From positions 682,001-746,000 of the forward strand of contig CALJHC010000003.1 in assembly GCA_938075415.1 (NCBI GenBank): 64,000 bases of DNA, read 5' to 3'. A program made the translations under genes and the position numbers. Under the pieces are notes generated by a model, which was not told where the DNA came from, searched no databases, and saw nothing but the letters and a program-made list of their open reading frames with translations. This document shows positions 9,081 to 20,154 of the stretch, in pieces; within the stretch, counting starts at the first letter, position 1, and each line of letters starts with the position of its first letter. This DNA comes from an uncultured Rubripirellula sp. (GTDB lineage: Bacteria > Planctomycetota > Planctomycetia > Pirellulales > Pirellulaceae).

Positions 9081-11318
9081 TTGAGTGAGCCAAGTGAAGC
9101 GGACGGTTTGCTGAAATTTGACGTACGGACTACGATTCAAACAACTTCCGCGCTGGCACGGACGCCAAAACAGCAAAATTTTCAACTTCACCAGTCGGCT
9201 TGTTCAGCGACCGCAAGCGTTCACCATGACGTGCCCTCCAATGAATCGGGAATCCATCTCGTGAATTTCTTATTTCGCTCCATTGCTGAAGGCAGTTGCT
9301 TGCTAAACCTCGATGCTCAGAGCATGGAGGAAATCATTGACGCAGCTGTCAATTTTTTAGTGCAGACCGGGCGCATGCCCGAGAACCAAAAAAAGATGGT
9401 GAAAGAAGGGCTGAATGAGCGTGAGAGGGCCGTTCCCACAGTAATCGGACACGCCTGTGCGGTACCCCATTTTTACAATGATGCAATCGCTGAGCCTGCG
9501 ATGGTATTCATTCGTCTCAAACATGCAGCCAACATGGGAGCACCTGATGGTGTCCCCACGCGTTACATCTTCCTCCTTATCGGCTCCAACGAACAAACAG
9601 CCAGTCATCTCGATACGCTCTCGTCCATTGCACGACTGATGTCCGACAACGTCGTGCATTTTGAGATGATGTACGGCGACAGCCAGCAAGACATGCTCGA
9701 TGCGATGGAGAGGCATGTTAATCGCAACGTCCTCGCTGCCCCGCCAAAACCACGAGAAGTCACTGAGGGACTGCAAAGCGACCCACATGTCTTTGCTGGA
9801 CTTGTCGCAGACATCAAACGAAGATTGCCACATTACGTTGACGACTTCCGAGATGGACTGCATGGAAAAACACTCGCATCAATCATCTTTATGTTTTTTG
9901 CCTGCCTCGCGCCGGCTGTAACATTTGGTGGCCTGATGGGAATTGAAACCGGTGGTCAAATCGGAGCTGAAGAGATGATCAAGGCGACCGCAGTTTGTGG
10001 TCTCGCCTACGCCCTGCTAGCCGGACAACCCCTGATTATCCTGGGTGGAATTGGCCCGCTACTGATCTTCACCATCATTCTGTATCAACTTTGCATTGAC
10101 ATGGATCAGGCAGATAACTTTCTGGGAGTCTACGGTTGGGTTGGTATCTGGACAGCTCTCTTCACCATCATTCTGTCCATCACCAACGCCAGCAACCTAA
10201 TGCGATACTTCACCCGTTTTACGGATGAAATCTTTTCCGCGTTGATGTCTCTTATCTTCATTTACAAAGCAGTTCAAGCAATCATCACCGGCTTCCAAGA
10301 AGCAGATGATGGTACGTCGCATATCCGAGCACTTCTCGCTCTCATTCTTGCGATCGGAACTTTTTATATTGCGATGACACTTGCTCGGCTGAGGGGAAGC
10401 AAATATTTATTTCCATGGATGCGAGAATTCCTTGCCGACTTTGGCCCCTCAATCGCCCTTGTCTGCATGATCGCAGTCGCTTGGTGGATTGGTGACGAAT
10501 CAACATTGAAAACGCTTCAGATTGGTGAAGCGACCGGAAATGTCGCTGCTTCCAGTGGATGGATGGTTGACCTGGGTTCGGTACCACTCTGGATTCGTTT
10601 CGCCGCGATTGGCCCGGCGATTCTGGCGGCTGTGCTAATTTTCTTATCGCAGAACATTACCGCCAGATTAGTAAATAGCCCAGAAAATCGGCTTACCAAA
10701 GGCGAATCTTATCATCTTGACTTGGCAGTCATCGGCCTATTGGTGGGCGTATGCTCGATCTTTGGATGGCCGTGGATGGTGGCAGCAACAGTGCGGTCCT
10801 TGGCCCATGTTCGGTCACTTGCCTGGTCTGAAGAAGTCCTAGGTGGCAATGGTCAACACAGTGAAATTGTTCACGTTGCGGAAAACCGAATTTCCCCTAT
10901 CGCCATTCACTTGCTGATTGGTGGAACTCTTTTAGTCTTACCGTTGCTGCAATTCGTTCCAATGGCTGCCCTTTACGGAATCTTTTTATACATGGGATTC
11001 GTCTCCCTCAAAGGTGTGCAGTTCATCGAACGTTTAAGCTTCTGGCTGATGGACTCCTCGCTGTACCCACTGAACCACTACACGCGTCGTGTTCCAACTC
11101 GAAGCATTCACCTCTTCACACTGTCGCAGTTCATTTGCTTAACGATTCTTTGCTTCATCAATGTGAATCCCTACAAACCTATTCAGATCCTGTTCCCAAT
11201 CTTCATAGCCTTACTGGTTCCCGTACGATTCATGCTGGGTCGATTCTTTGACAAAGATCACCTTGCATTCCTAGATGCAGATGAGGCACCCGAGGACGAA
11301 GGTTTACACTGGGTCTAG
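9081..11318 (+). CDS. SLC4-type bicarbonate/anion transporter with N-terminal PTS EIIA-like domain
   Basis: This 745-residue fusion opens with about 55 unassigned residues. A PTS EIIA (fructose/mannitol type) domain follows at about 55-215, keeping both family histidines, in AVPHFYND (the usual phosphorylation site) and in HLDTLSSIARL. After a short linker, residues 250-735 form the SLC4/HCO3_cotransp membrane domain: FFACLAPAVTFGGLMGIETG, then GQPLIILGGIGPLLIF and EIFSALMSLIFIYKAVQ. These segments align by eye with the human anion exchanger AE1. The family moves bicarbonate with sodium or in exchange for chloride. An EIIA-like module would take the place of the cytoplasmic domain of animal SLC4 and may gate transport by phosphorylation or protein binding; this is inference. 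The start is TTG at 9081 after GTGGGG; no ATG precedes the EIIA domain. Confidence 0.9.
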   Translation: MSEPSEADGLLKFDVRTTIQTTSALARTPKQQNFQLHQSACSATASVHHDVPSNESGIHLVNFLFRSIAEGSCLLNLDAQSMEEIIDAAVNFLVQTGRMPENQKKMVKEGLNERERAVPTVIGHACAVPHFYNDAIAEPAMVFIRLKHAANMGAPDGVPTRYIFLLIGSNEQTASHLDTLSSIARLMSDNVVHFEMMYGDSQQDMLDAMERHVNRNVLAAPPKPREVTEGLQSDPHVFAGLVADIKRRLPHYVDDFRDGLHGKTLASIIFMFFACLAPAVTFGGLMGIETGGQIGAEEMIKATAVCGLAYALLAGQPLIILGGIGPLLIFTIILYQLCIDMDQADNFLGVYGWVGIWTALFTIILSITNASNLMRYFTRFTDEIFSALMSLIFIYKAVQAIITGFQEADDGTSHIRALLALILAIGTFYIAMTLARLRGSKYLFPWMREFLADFGPSIALVCMIAVAWWIGDESTLKTLQIGEATGNVAASSGWMVDLGSVPLWIRFAAIGPAILAAVLIFLSQNITARLVNSPENRLTKGESYHLDLAVIGLLVGVCSIFGWPWMVAATVRSLAHVRSLAWSEEVLGGNGQHSEIVHVAENRISPIAIHLLIGGTLLVLPLLQFVPMAALYGIFLYMGFVSLKGVQFIERLSFWLMDSSLYPLNHYTRRVPTRSIHLFTLSQFICLTILCFINVNPYKPIQILFPIFIALLVPVRFMLGRFFDKDHLAFLDADEAPEDEGLHWV

Positions 11319-11326
11319 GCCAACTC

Positions 11327-11372
11327 GGTGTCAGCGCCAATCGATCAACCGCTCCGCGGACGACCTGACACC
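11327..11372. terminator. Inverted repeat between convergent genes, possible bidirectional terminator
   Basis: GGTGTCAG at 11327-11334 is matched by CTGACACC at 11365-11372, a perfect 8-base stem around a 30-base spacer. It lies between the converging stops at 11318 and 11480. No T-run follows on either side, so an intrinsic terminator is doubtful. Confidence 0.3.
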
Positions 11373-11479
11373 CCTCATTATTCCATCGAGGACCTCGGGC
11401 TAAGAATCTTGCGGACGCAATGGAAACCAGCAACACCCAATCTGAGCAGTAGCCCTTGTCGAGTTACTGGAGTGGATCA

Positions 11480-14400
11480 TCATTGCAAAGTAAGCTGAGT
11501 ACTATGATCAGCTTCTTCCTGCACCGCTTGGAAATCTGCTGAACCATCTGCCATCTCGTCGAGAAAACCGACAACGGCTTGATCATGCCTCTCCGCAAAG
11601 CTGAGCAATTTCGAAGGGCGATCCTTCAATTGTTCATCCATTGAAATACTTTGACCGAATTTAAAGTCCAACATGCTCTTGGTTGACATGCCTGGTTGCA
11701 ATCCATCCACCGAAGCATTGAACTGGCTCACAATCCATTCACCACCGACCGCATTACTCTGGCTCACTAAGTGATTGATCACCTGGATCGCATCCAGGGC
11801 TGTAACAAGTCCATCGCCAGAAACATCAACGTAGTGACCTGAGAAATCAGCCAAATCTGTAATGGATGGCAGCTCAGCTCCCTCGCGGCGTACGATTTCA
11901 TTAATGACCTGCAAAGCGTCGATGGCGGTCACCGTGTTACTTGCATCCACGTCATGTCGGCTAACAATGTTACGCCAATGCAAATCAGTTTTTACTGACA
12001 CCTGCACATCACCAAGCTGCACAACTTGCGCGAACACACCATCATGCAAGATTGGCGAGTCGAGCGTCGCATCTGCGCTAAACAATAGCTGATGACCGGA
12101 GTTTACCTCCAAGTGAAGCCATTGATCAGCAGTCGCAAAGGCATCAATGCCGTTTGATCTGATCAACACCTCACCACCGCCGACAACGTATGACTCAAAG
12201 GCTGTGGCTCGACCCGTGAGAAAATCAACAAAATCAAGACTGCCTATAACTCTCAACTCCAACACGTCAAACCCATCGCCACCGTCGATACTGACAACTT
12301 TCGACTCACCCTCATTCACTGAGTTCAGAACAGCAGCGTCATTCCCACCAAGCAACGATATTTCAATCGGGCCAACCTCAGCGAGTATTTCAGCTTGCTC
12401 GATTGTTTGCGATAAATCGTTCGCCACAACGCTGATCCCATCCAAACGCCCCTCCTCCTCGATGACAATCGAGCGATCACGGTCAACCAAGTGAAGAAAG
12501 TTACCCTCAACAGACAGCAGAAGATTGGTTGGATTCTGATCAATCACCTCAATCCCGACATCCACGGGCGCTGCACCAGAGAACAGGGTTGCAGATCGAT
12601 CCGAATCAAGTCTGAGCGTGGTCGTATAGACTAGGTTGTTCTCCACAAGAAAATCAGGCACTCCTTGGATCATGATTGCCTGAGCCTTATTCCAGTTGCT
12701 TGGCGTGAAATGCAACTCGCTTGAATCAACAACCGCCTGTCCGGCGGCAAGACCCAGGTCCAATTCTACGAAAACATCACTCAGCGGAATTGCACCTAAA
12801 TGAACTAGAAGCGTATCCGTATCTGTCAACTCTCCCACGGATGTTGACCCGTTTGTCTCCTCGACCAGAATAGAAGCGACTTCATCATCAAGAACCGTAA
12901 ACTCAACGTTACTACTGAGGTAGAGGGGAGCTGTGACCGTCAAGTCGCTCGTTCGATTCCCTTCCAACGTCTGATTCTGCTTCAAGGTGAGATTGAAAAG
13001 CTGCGACGTGGAACCCAGAGGAATCGAGCTTGTGATCGGTAAGTCGACACTTTCGTTCACCTGACTGAAATCAACGTTTATCTCTTCATTAAGGATCGCA
13101 TCATTCCGATGCACCAGAACCTCAACGAGATCGCCCTCAGTGTACCCAGAACGGGCCTGCCACAGCGACAAAGTAAGTTCAAGTTGGTCATCATCTTCGA
13201 CAACGAAGTCTGCGGTTGTCGAAACGTAACCGACAGTAGAAGCTTCAATTTGCACTGATGTTTCTCCGTCAACCACGGCATCATTGACAGGAACAACAGG
13301 GACAACAATCGATTCGACCCCCGCCGGCATGACAACCTGCTTGGGAATGTACAATTCACTTGCATCTGGATTAGTCAGTTCGACAGTCAGGGGTTGTGAA
13401 AGATCATCGTTCACTCGAGTGACCGTGAATTCTGCAGGGCTAAACGCCGGATCATTCAAAACTAATTGATCCAATGCAAAATAGGCGGGTGTATTCATCC
13501 CAAAGCCACCCACATCGGACGACTCGAGACTGAACTGCAGACTTCTAGCACCCACAAGGCTTGTCAGATCAACTAAAGTCCAATCGGCAAGAAGGTAGTC
13601 GTCCGTGGGATCCTCATATCGAAAATCCGCCAACGGAAATTCAATCTGACCAACGGTGGAGCCGGCCTGATCAAGACCCTGAATGGTGAGTAGAAAATAA
13701 TCAGGGTCAGTACCAGAGGGGCCACCAAACTTCTTTGCAAACGCATCACCCTCAGACATTGAATGGTAGGCATATGCCGTGTTGCTGACCATTAAAGATT
13801 GGAATGTTAGATTGGATGCCTCATCAGCAATTGAAATTTCCGGGACTAAACTTCCCGGATAAGCATTAGCGACAGCGTAGGTCTCGGATCCAATCGCACC
13901 CGTGCCAACAACTGAGCTGTACTGATTAAGGTAACCGGGGGTTTCCGAGTCGGTGGTATTGGAAAATGCCCAGCCGGACCAACTATCAAAAGTATCGTTA
14001 TAAAGATTATTCAACTTAACCTGACCAGAGACAAATTCACCACTGCGTTTTGAACCATTGATGTAAGCTTCTTCCGGCAACATGGTGCCCAGATCTTCAA
14101 ACGAGGTAGCGGGTCTCGCATCTTGTTCTCGAAGACGACTCGTTCCAGACGTAATGCGAACAACTTTTTCATCATCCAAAATCAGAGTCGATTCTAAATC
14201 TTCAAGGTAATTCGCTGCAGCTGCTTGGATGGAAACTTCGCGATCTCCGTCCGCGAGTGAATTATCAATGGCATTCCATTGCGTCGTAACCACTCTCGAG
14301 TTTACGGGAAATTCCAGAGACGGAGCCCCCTCCACCTGATTGACCGGTGTCGCTGTGAGGCTAGTTGTTAAACCTGTTGAAACATCCTCGACGTTTCGAT

Positions 14401-17400
14401 GTGCCAATAGATTGATGACACCTCCTGCTTCGCCTACTTCTACCGGGCTGACAGTGAGTGTTAATTGAAGAACATCCGAGTCAGTGACAGTGAGAGGCAG
14501 AGTTCCCTCAGAAAAACCGGCTGCACCTGCGGTCATCGTGACTTCGCGGTCACCGTCTACCAATTCATCATGCAAAACTGAAAATGGCACCTCGACGGAA
14601 CGAATCCCACTGGGAATCACCACCTGGGGTGCTACAACCACTTCGCTCTCGTCACTACTTTGCAGCTGTACGCTAATCTCATCGGTGATCTCAAAAGTAT
14701 TTCGGCTGACGACGATGCTTGGCCCAGGTTGCTGACTTGTTGCCGTCAACTGATCCAATGCGAAATAAGCCGGGGTATTCATTCCAAATTCCCCGACATC
14801 GCTCGAGCTCAACGAAAAACGCAATTCGACGGCATCCGAAATTGGACTTAAGGAAACTTCGGTCCATTGATCAACCACATAATCATTTTGATTATCAACA
14901 AAGCGATAATCAGCAAGGTAAAAATCAATGGCTCCGATCACTTGGCTCTGCTGATCCAAGCCTTCGATTGTTAAGAGCATCCAGTCAGGGTCATCACCGG
15001 TAACACCACCAAACTTTTTGGCAAACGCATCACCTTGCAGCATGGACAGCACAGCATAGGTTGTGTTGGTGATCGCGACCGACTGGAATCCTGCCGTCTG
15101 AATTGGATCCCGTTGAATGCTTGGCAAGGATGTAGAACCAAAGGCAGAGGCAATCGCATACGTCTCTGAACTGGCCGCACCAACACCGGGATAAGCACTG
15201 TACTGGTTCCCATAACCGGGGGTAACTGAATCCCTTGTGTTGGAAATCGCCCAGCCGGACCAACTTCCCCATTGAGGATCGTAGTCGTTATTAAAAGTGA
15301 AATCCTTCGTCTGAAAGTCGCCCGCCTGATTGGATCCATTTAAAAACGATGTAGCCTCCATCCTCCTACCGAGCAATTCAAATCCCACGGTGGGTGCGGC
15401 GGCGGATTCTTGGTAAGCGACCTGCGACGACACAACACTTAGTGCCGCTTGATCGTTATCCTCCCAAGCGATTTGCAAGTTGGAAGACTGATAACCTTGT
15501 GAACTCGAAGTTACGGTAACGACCTGATCTTCGCGATCTAACGAATCCTCGGTTGCCTCAATCAAGAATGAAACGGAGCTTTGCCCAACAGGAATCACCA
15601 CCTCCGCCGGATAGTCCAAAGCTGACAAAACGTCCGCAGAGAGCTGAACCGTTAGCGTGCTGGAGAGATCCTCAACATTGCGTGAAACCGAAGCCGAAAT
15701 CGTTCCACCCTCAATCACAGTCGAGGCGGAACCTGTCAACTGCAGAGCCAACGAATCATCATCCGTGACCTCGACAACCTGAACATCCGAGTGGTAGTCG
15801 ACCGCGTCGACGGTGACGCTCACACTTCGGTCACCCTGCACGAGAGCATCGTCTACTGCTGACAATGAAAAATCCACAAACTCCGTACCGTCTGGAATCG
15901 TCACAGCAGAAGGCAACGTCAAAGAAGAAGGCAGGCTCGACCCGAGCGTCACCGACAAGTTGCCGGTGCTATCATCATACAATCGACTCACCCGACCAAT
16001 TGCTGCCTCCGCATCCGGACTTTCACTTAGAACCAGAGGGTCGATATCAAGGTAGAGTGCCGGACTGGTTAACACAATTTGGTCCAACGCAAAGTAGGCT
16101 GGAGTGTTCATTCCAAAATCGCCAACGTCCGAGGATGACAATGCAAACTCCAGCGTATCGGCATCCTCAACCGCTTGCAGGTCAACTTGAATCCAATCCT
16201 CCAGTATGTAATCCTGCGAGTCATCAGCAAATCGATAATCTGCCAAGTAAACTTCAATCGTTGCAAGCTCTTGTCCTTGGCTATCTCTACCCGTGATGTG
16301 CAATAGGAAATAATCCTCGTCAGTCCCACTCACACCACCAAATTCTTTTGCGAATGAATCACCATGCTTCATGGATAAAGCAGCATAAGTAGTATTGGTT
16401 ACTAACAAAGAAGAGAAGCGTCGTGAATCGTCAGTCGCTTTAAAAATGGTCGGCTTTGCAGAACTTCCACCTTGATCCACAAACGCCACAGCAAAGGTGT
16501 CTGATCCGTGGGCACCCCCACCAGTAATAACGCCAAACTGATTCTGAAATCCTGCAGTAACTTGGTTGGTCACATTCGAATAAGCCCATTGATTCCATGT
16601 TGTGTATCCATACTCAAAGAAATCGGAGTGACTGTTATTGAACTGCAGTGAGTCACTCTGAAACACACCTTGGGTGATGAACTCCCCCAGTTCACCTGTC
16701 GATTGTGTGCCGCCACTAATCGGCCCCGAAAACGCCGATTCAGGTGACAAACTGGCCCCAACGTCTTCAAAGCTTACGACAGACTCACCTTGATCAAGTG
16801 AGTTCATCACAGCGACACCATCCAGGTCAAATCCGGCACTATCAACGGTGGGGTAAGGGTCGTAAATGACATCCCCCTGTGAATCCAGAGCAGAACCGTC
16901 ACCGATGACATCGATTAGACGCACTTGCGTGATTCGATTCACATTTAGGTCGGGACTAATCCCACGAAGACTTGCTAGGTCAAAAGGGGTTCCGAATCCA
17001 GCTCGATATTTCCCAGCCAGCCCATCAACTTGTGTCGTATCCAAAGCTCCAAACGCATCAACCGGCGCACTCGTCAGCGAATCAGAGGCAAACGGGAAAA
17101 AGTTCACGCCATCTGATGACACCTCCACTTTTGCCAATTCAAGAAACGTATCAGAAACTGCATTCTCAAAAACGGCGAAATCAAAACCCAATCCGTCCCG
17201 AATTGGATGTTCAAAACCCAGGGTGATTGAACCTCCTCGTCCCAGACTAACCGTAGCAGTCACGCTGGATCCCGCGCTACCAATGGCTTGAGCCGTGTTC
17301 TGAAAAGCAGCACTGACATTCGTACCTGGAAGGTACTGGACAACTTCGCTAGCCCATCCCTCAATTCCCGCATCTCGGTAATCAACCGCCGTGGTGCCAA

Positions 17401-17524
17401 GATTGCCCGCAGCTGGGGCGTAAGGACCAGCAAGCAACCAGCGAGGCTCAAGTGATTCACCGAGAAGTCGCCGTTTTCGAAATGCAGGTACACGCTTCAA
17501 TGTTTTCTTGCTACCGCTCAACAT
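11480..17524 (-). CDS. Giant secreted protein with three DUF4465 domains and C-terminal dockerin; cobalamin-riboswitch operon
   Basis: This 2,014-residue protein has the planctomycete N-terminal export motif [13 protein letters not shown] at residues 21-33. Next comes a surface-protein domain (about 33-240) with [10 protein letters not shown], a KVEVSSDG strand and a [11 protein letters not shown] segment. Three DUF4465 domains follow, at about 250-487, 711-933 and 1138-1360. Each has the family hallmarks FAKxFGG, a YLADYRF-type strand (PLADFRYE in the third) and [19 protein letters not shown]. Calx-beta-like strands ending in acidic DD-type loops separate them. A dockerin type I pair ([17 protein letters not shown] and [19 protein letters not shown]) sits at about 1853-1920. 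A GAGGA ribosome binding site precedes the ATG. It starts 45 bases after the DUF1559 stop and shares the cobalamin riboswitch upstream. A role in capturing or using B12 at the cell surface is inferred from the riboswitch. Confidence 0.88.
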   Translation of the reverse strand: MLSGSKKTLKRVPAFRKRRLLGESLEPRWLLAGPYAPAAGNLGTTAVDYRDAGIEGWASEVVQYLPGTNVSAAFQNTAQAIGSAGSSVTATVSLGRGGSITLGFEHPIRDGLGFDFAVFENAVSDTFLELAKVEVSSDGVNFFPFASDSLTSAPVDAFGALDTTQVDGLAGKYRAGFGTPFDLASLRGISPDLNVNRITQVRLIDVIGDGSALDSQGDVIYDPYPTVDSAGFDLDGVAVMNSLDQGESVVSFEDVGASLSPESAFSGPISGGTQSTGELGEFITQGVFQSDSLQFNNSHSDFFEYGYTTWNQWAYSNVTNQVTAGFQNQFGVITGGGAHGSDTFAVAFVDQGGSSAKPTIFKATDDSRRFSSLLVTNTTYAALSMKHGDSFAKEFGGVSGTDEDYFLLHITGRDSQGQELATIEVYLADYRFADDSQDYILEDWIQVDLQAVEDADTLEFALSSSDVGDFGMNTPAYFALDQIVLTSPALYLDIDPLVLSESPDAEAAIGRVSRLYDDSTGNLSVTLGSSLPSSLTLPSAVTIPDGTEFVDFSLSAVDDALVQGDRSVSVTVDAVDYHSDVQVVEVTDDDSLALQLTGSASTVIEGGTISASVSRNVEDLSSTLTVQLSADVLSALDYPAEVVIPVGQSSVSFLIEATEDSLDREDQVVTVTSSSQGYQSSNLQIAWEDNDQAALSVVSSQVAYQESAAAPTVGFELLGRRMEATSFLNGSNQAGDFQTKDFTFNNDYDPQWGSWSGWAISNTRDSVTPGYGNQYSAYPGVGAASSETYAIASAFGSTSLPSIQRDPIQTAGFQSVAITNTTYAVLSMLQGDAFAKKFGGVTGDDPDWMLLTIEGLDQQSQVIGAIDFYLADYRFVDNQNDYVVDQWTEVSLSPISDAVELRFSLSSSDVGEFGMNTPAYFALDQLTATSQQPGPSIVVSRNTFEITDEISVQLQSSDESEVVVAPQVVIPSGIRSVEVPFSVLHDELVDGDREVTMTAGAAGFSEGTLPLTVTDSDVLQLTLTVSPVEVGEAGGVINLLAHRNVEDVSTGLTTSLTATPVNQVEGAPSLEFPVNSRVVTTQWNAIDNSLADGDREVSIQAAAANYLEDLESTLILDDEKVVRITSGTSRLREQDARPATSFEDLGTMLPEEAYINGSKRSGEFVSGQVKLNNLYNDTFDSWSGWAFSNTTDSETPGYLNQYSSVVGTGAIGSETYAVANAYPGSLVPEISIADEASNLTFQSLMVSNTAYAYHSMSEGDAFAKKFGGPSGTDPDYFLLTIQGLDQAGSTVGQIEFPLADFRYEDPTDDYLLADWTLVDLTSLVGARSLQFSLESSDVGGFGMNTPAYFALDQLVLNDPAFSPAEFTVTRVNDDLSQPLTVELTNPDASELYIPKQVVMPAGVESIVVPVVPVNDAVVDGETSVQIEASTVGYVSTTADFVVEDDDQLELTLSLWQARSGYTEGDLVEVLVHRNDAILNEEINVDFSQVNESVDLPITSSIPLGSTSQLFNLTLKQNQTLEGNRTSDLTVTAPLYLSSNVEFTVLDDEVASILVEETNGSTSVGELTDTDTLLVHLGAIPLSDVFVELDLGLAAGQAVVDSSELHFTPSNWNKAQAIMIQGVPDFLVENNLVYTTTLRLDSDRSATLFSGAAPVDVGIEVIDQNPTNLLLSVEGNFLHLVDRDRSIVIEEEGRLDGISVVANDLSQTIEQAEILAEVGPIEISLLGGNDAAVLNSVNEGESKVVSIDGGDGFDVLELRVIGSLDFVDFLTGRATAFESYVVGGGEVLIRSNGIDAFATADQWLHLEVNSGHQLLFSADATLDSPILHDGVFAQVVQLGDVQVSVKTDLHWRNIVSRHDVDASNTVTAIDALQVINEIVRREGAELPSITDLADFSGHYVDVSGDGLVTALDAIQVINHLVSQSNAVGGEWIVSQFNASVDGLQPGMSTKSMLDFKFGQSISMDEQLKDRPSKLLSFAERHDQAVVGFLDEMADGSADFQAVQEEADHSTQLTLQ

Positions 17525-17569
17525 GCCATCTTCCTCAATACCACAACAGTTTGAATCTCGAGCTAGTGT

Positions 17570-18385
17570 TCACTCGAAATCAACATTTGTTTCGCTACCA
17601 TTACGTGTGCACAAAGCCGCTAAGACTTCCAAATCAATATTTTCATTCATGAACCTGACCGAACCATCAGCCAACAAACCATTGGCACCTTGAGGATGCA
17701 TGCTCCGGATATCATTTTCAAAGCGAGGTGCTCGATTAATGGAAAAGGCTTGATCAAATAGATTCCAAGCATTAATCCACTGACCATCTGGAAAGTCAGC
17801 ATCCTCTGAAATGACCAAGGTCCGTGCGGTGCCGTCGGTAATATCGCGAAAACGGATTGATCGCTCGTGAATCATCACGCCTCGTGGAGGATAATTCCGG
17901 CTGACAATCCTCTCGCCATAGATCCCCCCGTAATCAGTTGCCCCACGTCCCCGATGTCGGGTTGACTGCCTCGCTGTGCTCGGACACAGATAGGTCTCAA
18001 TCACACTTGCTGCGGCTTCCGCATTCTTTGCATGATCGAAGGGATAATCAAAATTAATCTTCTCATAGGTTGGGCTTTCACCCATGTAGGGCAAAAGGAA
18101 AGCTGACCATGCGAGTTGCTTACCCCGCCGCCATTGAGGGCGAACCTCGAGTCCTCCGGGTGGAAACTTGCGAAAAGCTGCGTGGTAGTTATGAAGCGCA
18201 ATACCGATTTGATGCAAATTATTTTGGCACTGCATTCGACGCGCAGCTTCGCGAACAGACTGCACCGCTGGCAGCAAAAGACCAACAAGAAGTGCAATGA
18301 TCGAAAGCACCACCAATAATTCGACCAATGTAAAAGCTGTGCGCAGCTTTCTCGAACTACCGACCTGATCGGAGGTATCTAACAT
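17570..18385 (-). CDS. DUF1559 pseudopilin-like protein downstream of a cobalamin riboswitch
   Basis: This 271-residue protein opens with a type IV prepilin-like N-terminus, RTAFTLVELLVVLSIIALL; the cleavage position has Ala where Gly is usual. The DUF1559/SBP_bac_10 signature follows: VQSVREAARRMQCQNNLHQI, then LHNYHAAFRKFPPGG. It ends with the family's HPQGANGLLADGSVRFM stretch. Such proteins are abundant in Planctomycetes, and their function is not established; they may assemble as pseudopili or minor pilins in the envelope. The ATG at 18385 has a GAGG-type ribosome binding site. The gene lies 170 bases downstream of the riboswitch and 45 bases upstream of the DUF4465 giant, so both should be repressed when B12 is plentiful. 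It is somewhat shorter than typical members (about 300-350 residues). Confidence 0.93.
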   Translation of the reverse strand: MLDTSDQVGSSRKLRTAFTLVELLVVLSIIALLVGLLLPAVQSVREAARRMQCQNNLHQIGIALHNYHAAFRKFPPGGLEVRPQWRRGKQLAWSAFLLPYMGESPTYEKINFDYPFDHAKNAEAAASVIETYLCPSTARQSTRHRGRGATDYGGIYGERIVSRNYPPRGVMIHERSIRFRDITDGTARTLVISEDADFPDGQWINAWNLFDQAFSINRAPRFENDIRSMHPQGANGLLADGSVRFMNENIDLEVLAALCTRNGSETNVDFE

Positions 18386-18554
18386 TCAACCAATTACCTC
18401 GCCTTCGAACCGTTCTCTCAAAACAGAGAGAGGCTGCGGATCAAAGTAAGGATGAATTCAATTGTGAATAAGTCTTCGCGAAGAACTTCGCACATTACCC
18501 TCATGGCAATTCGACTCATGACACGGATCTGGCCCTAGCAAATCACATCGTGTC

Positions 18555-18775
18555 GCTTGCGATGGTAGGTCTTCTGACTCCCAACGTTCCGGTATTTGCC
18601 TTCTCGTTGTGAACTTGCCTCGAATTGAATTCGAGCCTCACAACAATGGCGGAGAAAAATACCGGCCTAGACCATCATGATCTTAGCGTTGGTTACAGCG
18701 GCCGGGCCGTCCCGGAATTTCACCGGTGTTCCCTGTTCACAAAAATATCGAGGACATTTTTGACACCTCGCAAGC
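18555..18775 (-). promoter_or_regulatory. Cobalamin (vitamin B12) riboswitch
   Basis: Read on the minus strand, the element has the conserved cobalamin aptamer parts in order. A closing P1 stem has GCTTGCGA (18768-18775) pairing perfectly with TCGCAAGC (18555-18562). GGGAACACCGGTG follows (18721-18733), then GCCGCTGTAACC (18691-18702). A long peripheral arm is closed by CCGGTATTT/AAATACCGG (18657-18665 with 18589-18597). The B12 box AGTCAGAAGACCTACC (18564-18579) comes next, one base off the usual AGYCMGRAGACCTGCC. The 170-base leader to the DUF1559 start contains a hairpin around TTCGCGAA (18470-18488) and a CTCTC/GAGAG stem (about 18413-18430). No U-run follows them, so control is more likely on translation, by hiding the ribosome binding site, than by termination. 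In known examples, adenosylcobalamin or related forms switch expression off. Confidence 0.95.
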
Positions 18776-18784
18776 TAGAGACGC

Positions 18785-18813
18785 AATCTATCCCTGAGTG
18801 ATGCCAATGTCAA
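18785..18813 (-). promoter_or_regulatory. Sigma70-type promoter for the riboswitch operon
   Basis: On the minus strand, a perfect -35 TTGACA (18808-18813) is followed by 17 bases and a -10 TAGATT (18785-18790, four of six consensus bases). Transcription would start a few bases later, just before the P1 stem of the riboswitch, which supports both calls. Confidence 0.75.
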
Positions 18814-19293
18814 ACCTTATGCCAACTCGTCATCCCAAATTGACCATCACCGAAGAGGACAGCGGCTTCTTTAGCAAAGGCATCTCCCACACCTCATGAA
18901 ATGAAACACGTTGGACTTCAATGCCTAATTTTCACCCAACCTTACCCACAGAAATCTTACCCCCCCATGTTTAGTCAGCACGCCAGCATGGAAAAGGTCG
19001 AGTGAGTTTTGAACAAATGCACTAGCGAAACAGTTGTAAGTTTTAAAGATGGATAGACCACGCCTCAAAATCTCGCGGAAGGAACACGGAATGGTCGACA
19101 GGTTCTAAAATGCATCGTTTGGCGACGCAAAATCCAGCAGTGCAATAATTCAGAGAAATTGCTGTGATGCACGGTTTCTCCCTATGCAGTGCAAATCTTC
19201 TTCACCAACCTGAGACACTTCAGCACAAAATCTTTGCTAAAACACTAAATACGCGGGCTATTCGTGGCCCCTTCCAATACAAAGTTAAGCCCG
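18814..19293. other. Intergenic region upstream of kdsB
   Basis: About 480 bases lie between the riboswitch promoter and the kdsB start. I found no open frame with family resemblance and no RNA gene. A C7 run sits near 18961. The kdsB promoter must lie here, but no convincing -35/-10 pair was placed. Confidence 0.4.
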
Positions 19294-20154
19294 ATGAATC
19301 GATGCCTTATAGTGCTTCCCGCGCGTCTAGCCTCGACTCGATTACCTGAAAAACTTCTGCAAATGGTGCGTCAAAAGAGCATCCTGCAGCATACGTACGA
19401 AGCCGCCCAAAAATCAAAACTTGCCGATGGGATCATCGTAGCTTTGGATCATCCCAGACTAGCGGCTGATGTGGAGCGATTTGGGGGTAATTGGGTGATG
19501 ACATCATCGAATTGCCAGAGCGGGACGGATCGTGTTGCCGAAGTTGCAGCTCAACGCTCGGACATCGATGTGTTCATAAATATCCAAGCGGATGAACCAG
19601 AGATTTCAACGGAAGTCATTGATCGTGTCATCGAATCACTCTTGCTCTGCCCCGACGCCGACATGGCCACTGCGGGCACGGCAATACGTGACGAAGTGAC
19701 GCTAATGGATCCAGCATGCGTCAAAATTGTGATGTCGGGCATGTCGGAAAACGGATCCTTCAGTGCAACAACGAATCGGCAGGATCACAGTGATTCAGAA
19801 CAAAGCCACATTGGGGAACAGGAAACCGAAAAGGATCCCAACCCAGAAGGGCAGGGCAGAGCCGTGTACTTTAGCCGCGCCGCTGTCCCCCACATTAGGG
19901 ACGGCCGCACCTCGAGCGACTTTGACCGGAAACCGCCAATTTTCTGGCATCACATTGGGATTTACGCCTACCGGCGGGAATTCCTTCAATGGTTCTCGAC
20001 AGCACCGCCGAGCGTTCTGGAACAGACCGAAAAACTAGAGCAATTACGGGCAATTGAATCGGGAAAAAAAATCGTTGTCGCCCCGGTTGCGCAGGCAGCC
20101 TCGGGAATTGACACTCAAACCGACCTCGATCGATTTAGAGCGAGGAACTGCTGA
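19294..20154 (+). CDS. kdsB: 3-deoxy-manno-octulosonate cytidylyltransferase (CMP-KDO synthetase)
   Basis: This enzyme activates KDO with CTP to give CMP-KDO for lipopolysaccharide core synthesis in the cytoplasm. The nucleotide-binding N-terminus (IVLPARLASTRLPEKLL), INIQADEPEI (NxQxDEP motif) and the VYFSRAAVPHIRDG segment identify the family. The HHIGIYAYRREFLQWF and LEQLRAIESGKKIVVAP stretches complete it. It has 286 residues against about 250 normally; the extra length is a polar, acidic insertion at about residues 150-188 (nt 19740-19858), just before the RAVYFSRA strand. ATG 19294 places the catalytic motif at the N-terminus as in homologues; a GTG at 19264 is an alternative. pyrG, which makes the CTP substrate, follows 192 bases downstream. 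Together they imply that this planctomycete makes LPS. Confidence 0.92.
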   Translation: MNRCLIVLPARLASTRLPEKLLQMVRQKSILQHTYEAAQKSKLADGIIVALDHPRLAADVERFGGNWVMTSSNCQSGTDRVAEVAAQRSDIDVFINIQADEPEISTEVIDRVIESLLLCPDADMATAGTAIRDEVTLMDPACVKIVMSGMSENGSFSATTNRQDHSDSEQSHIGEQETEKDPNPEGQGRAVYFSRAAVPHIRDGRTSSDFDRKPPIFWHHIGIYAYRREFLQWFSTAPPSVLEQTEKLEQLRAIESGKKIVVAPVAQAASGIDTQTDLDRFRARNC

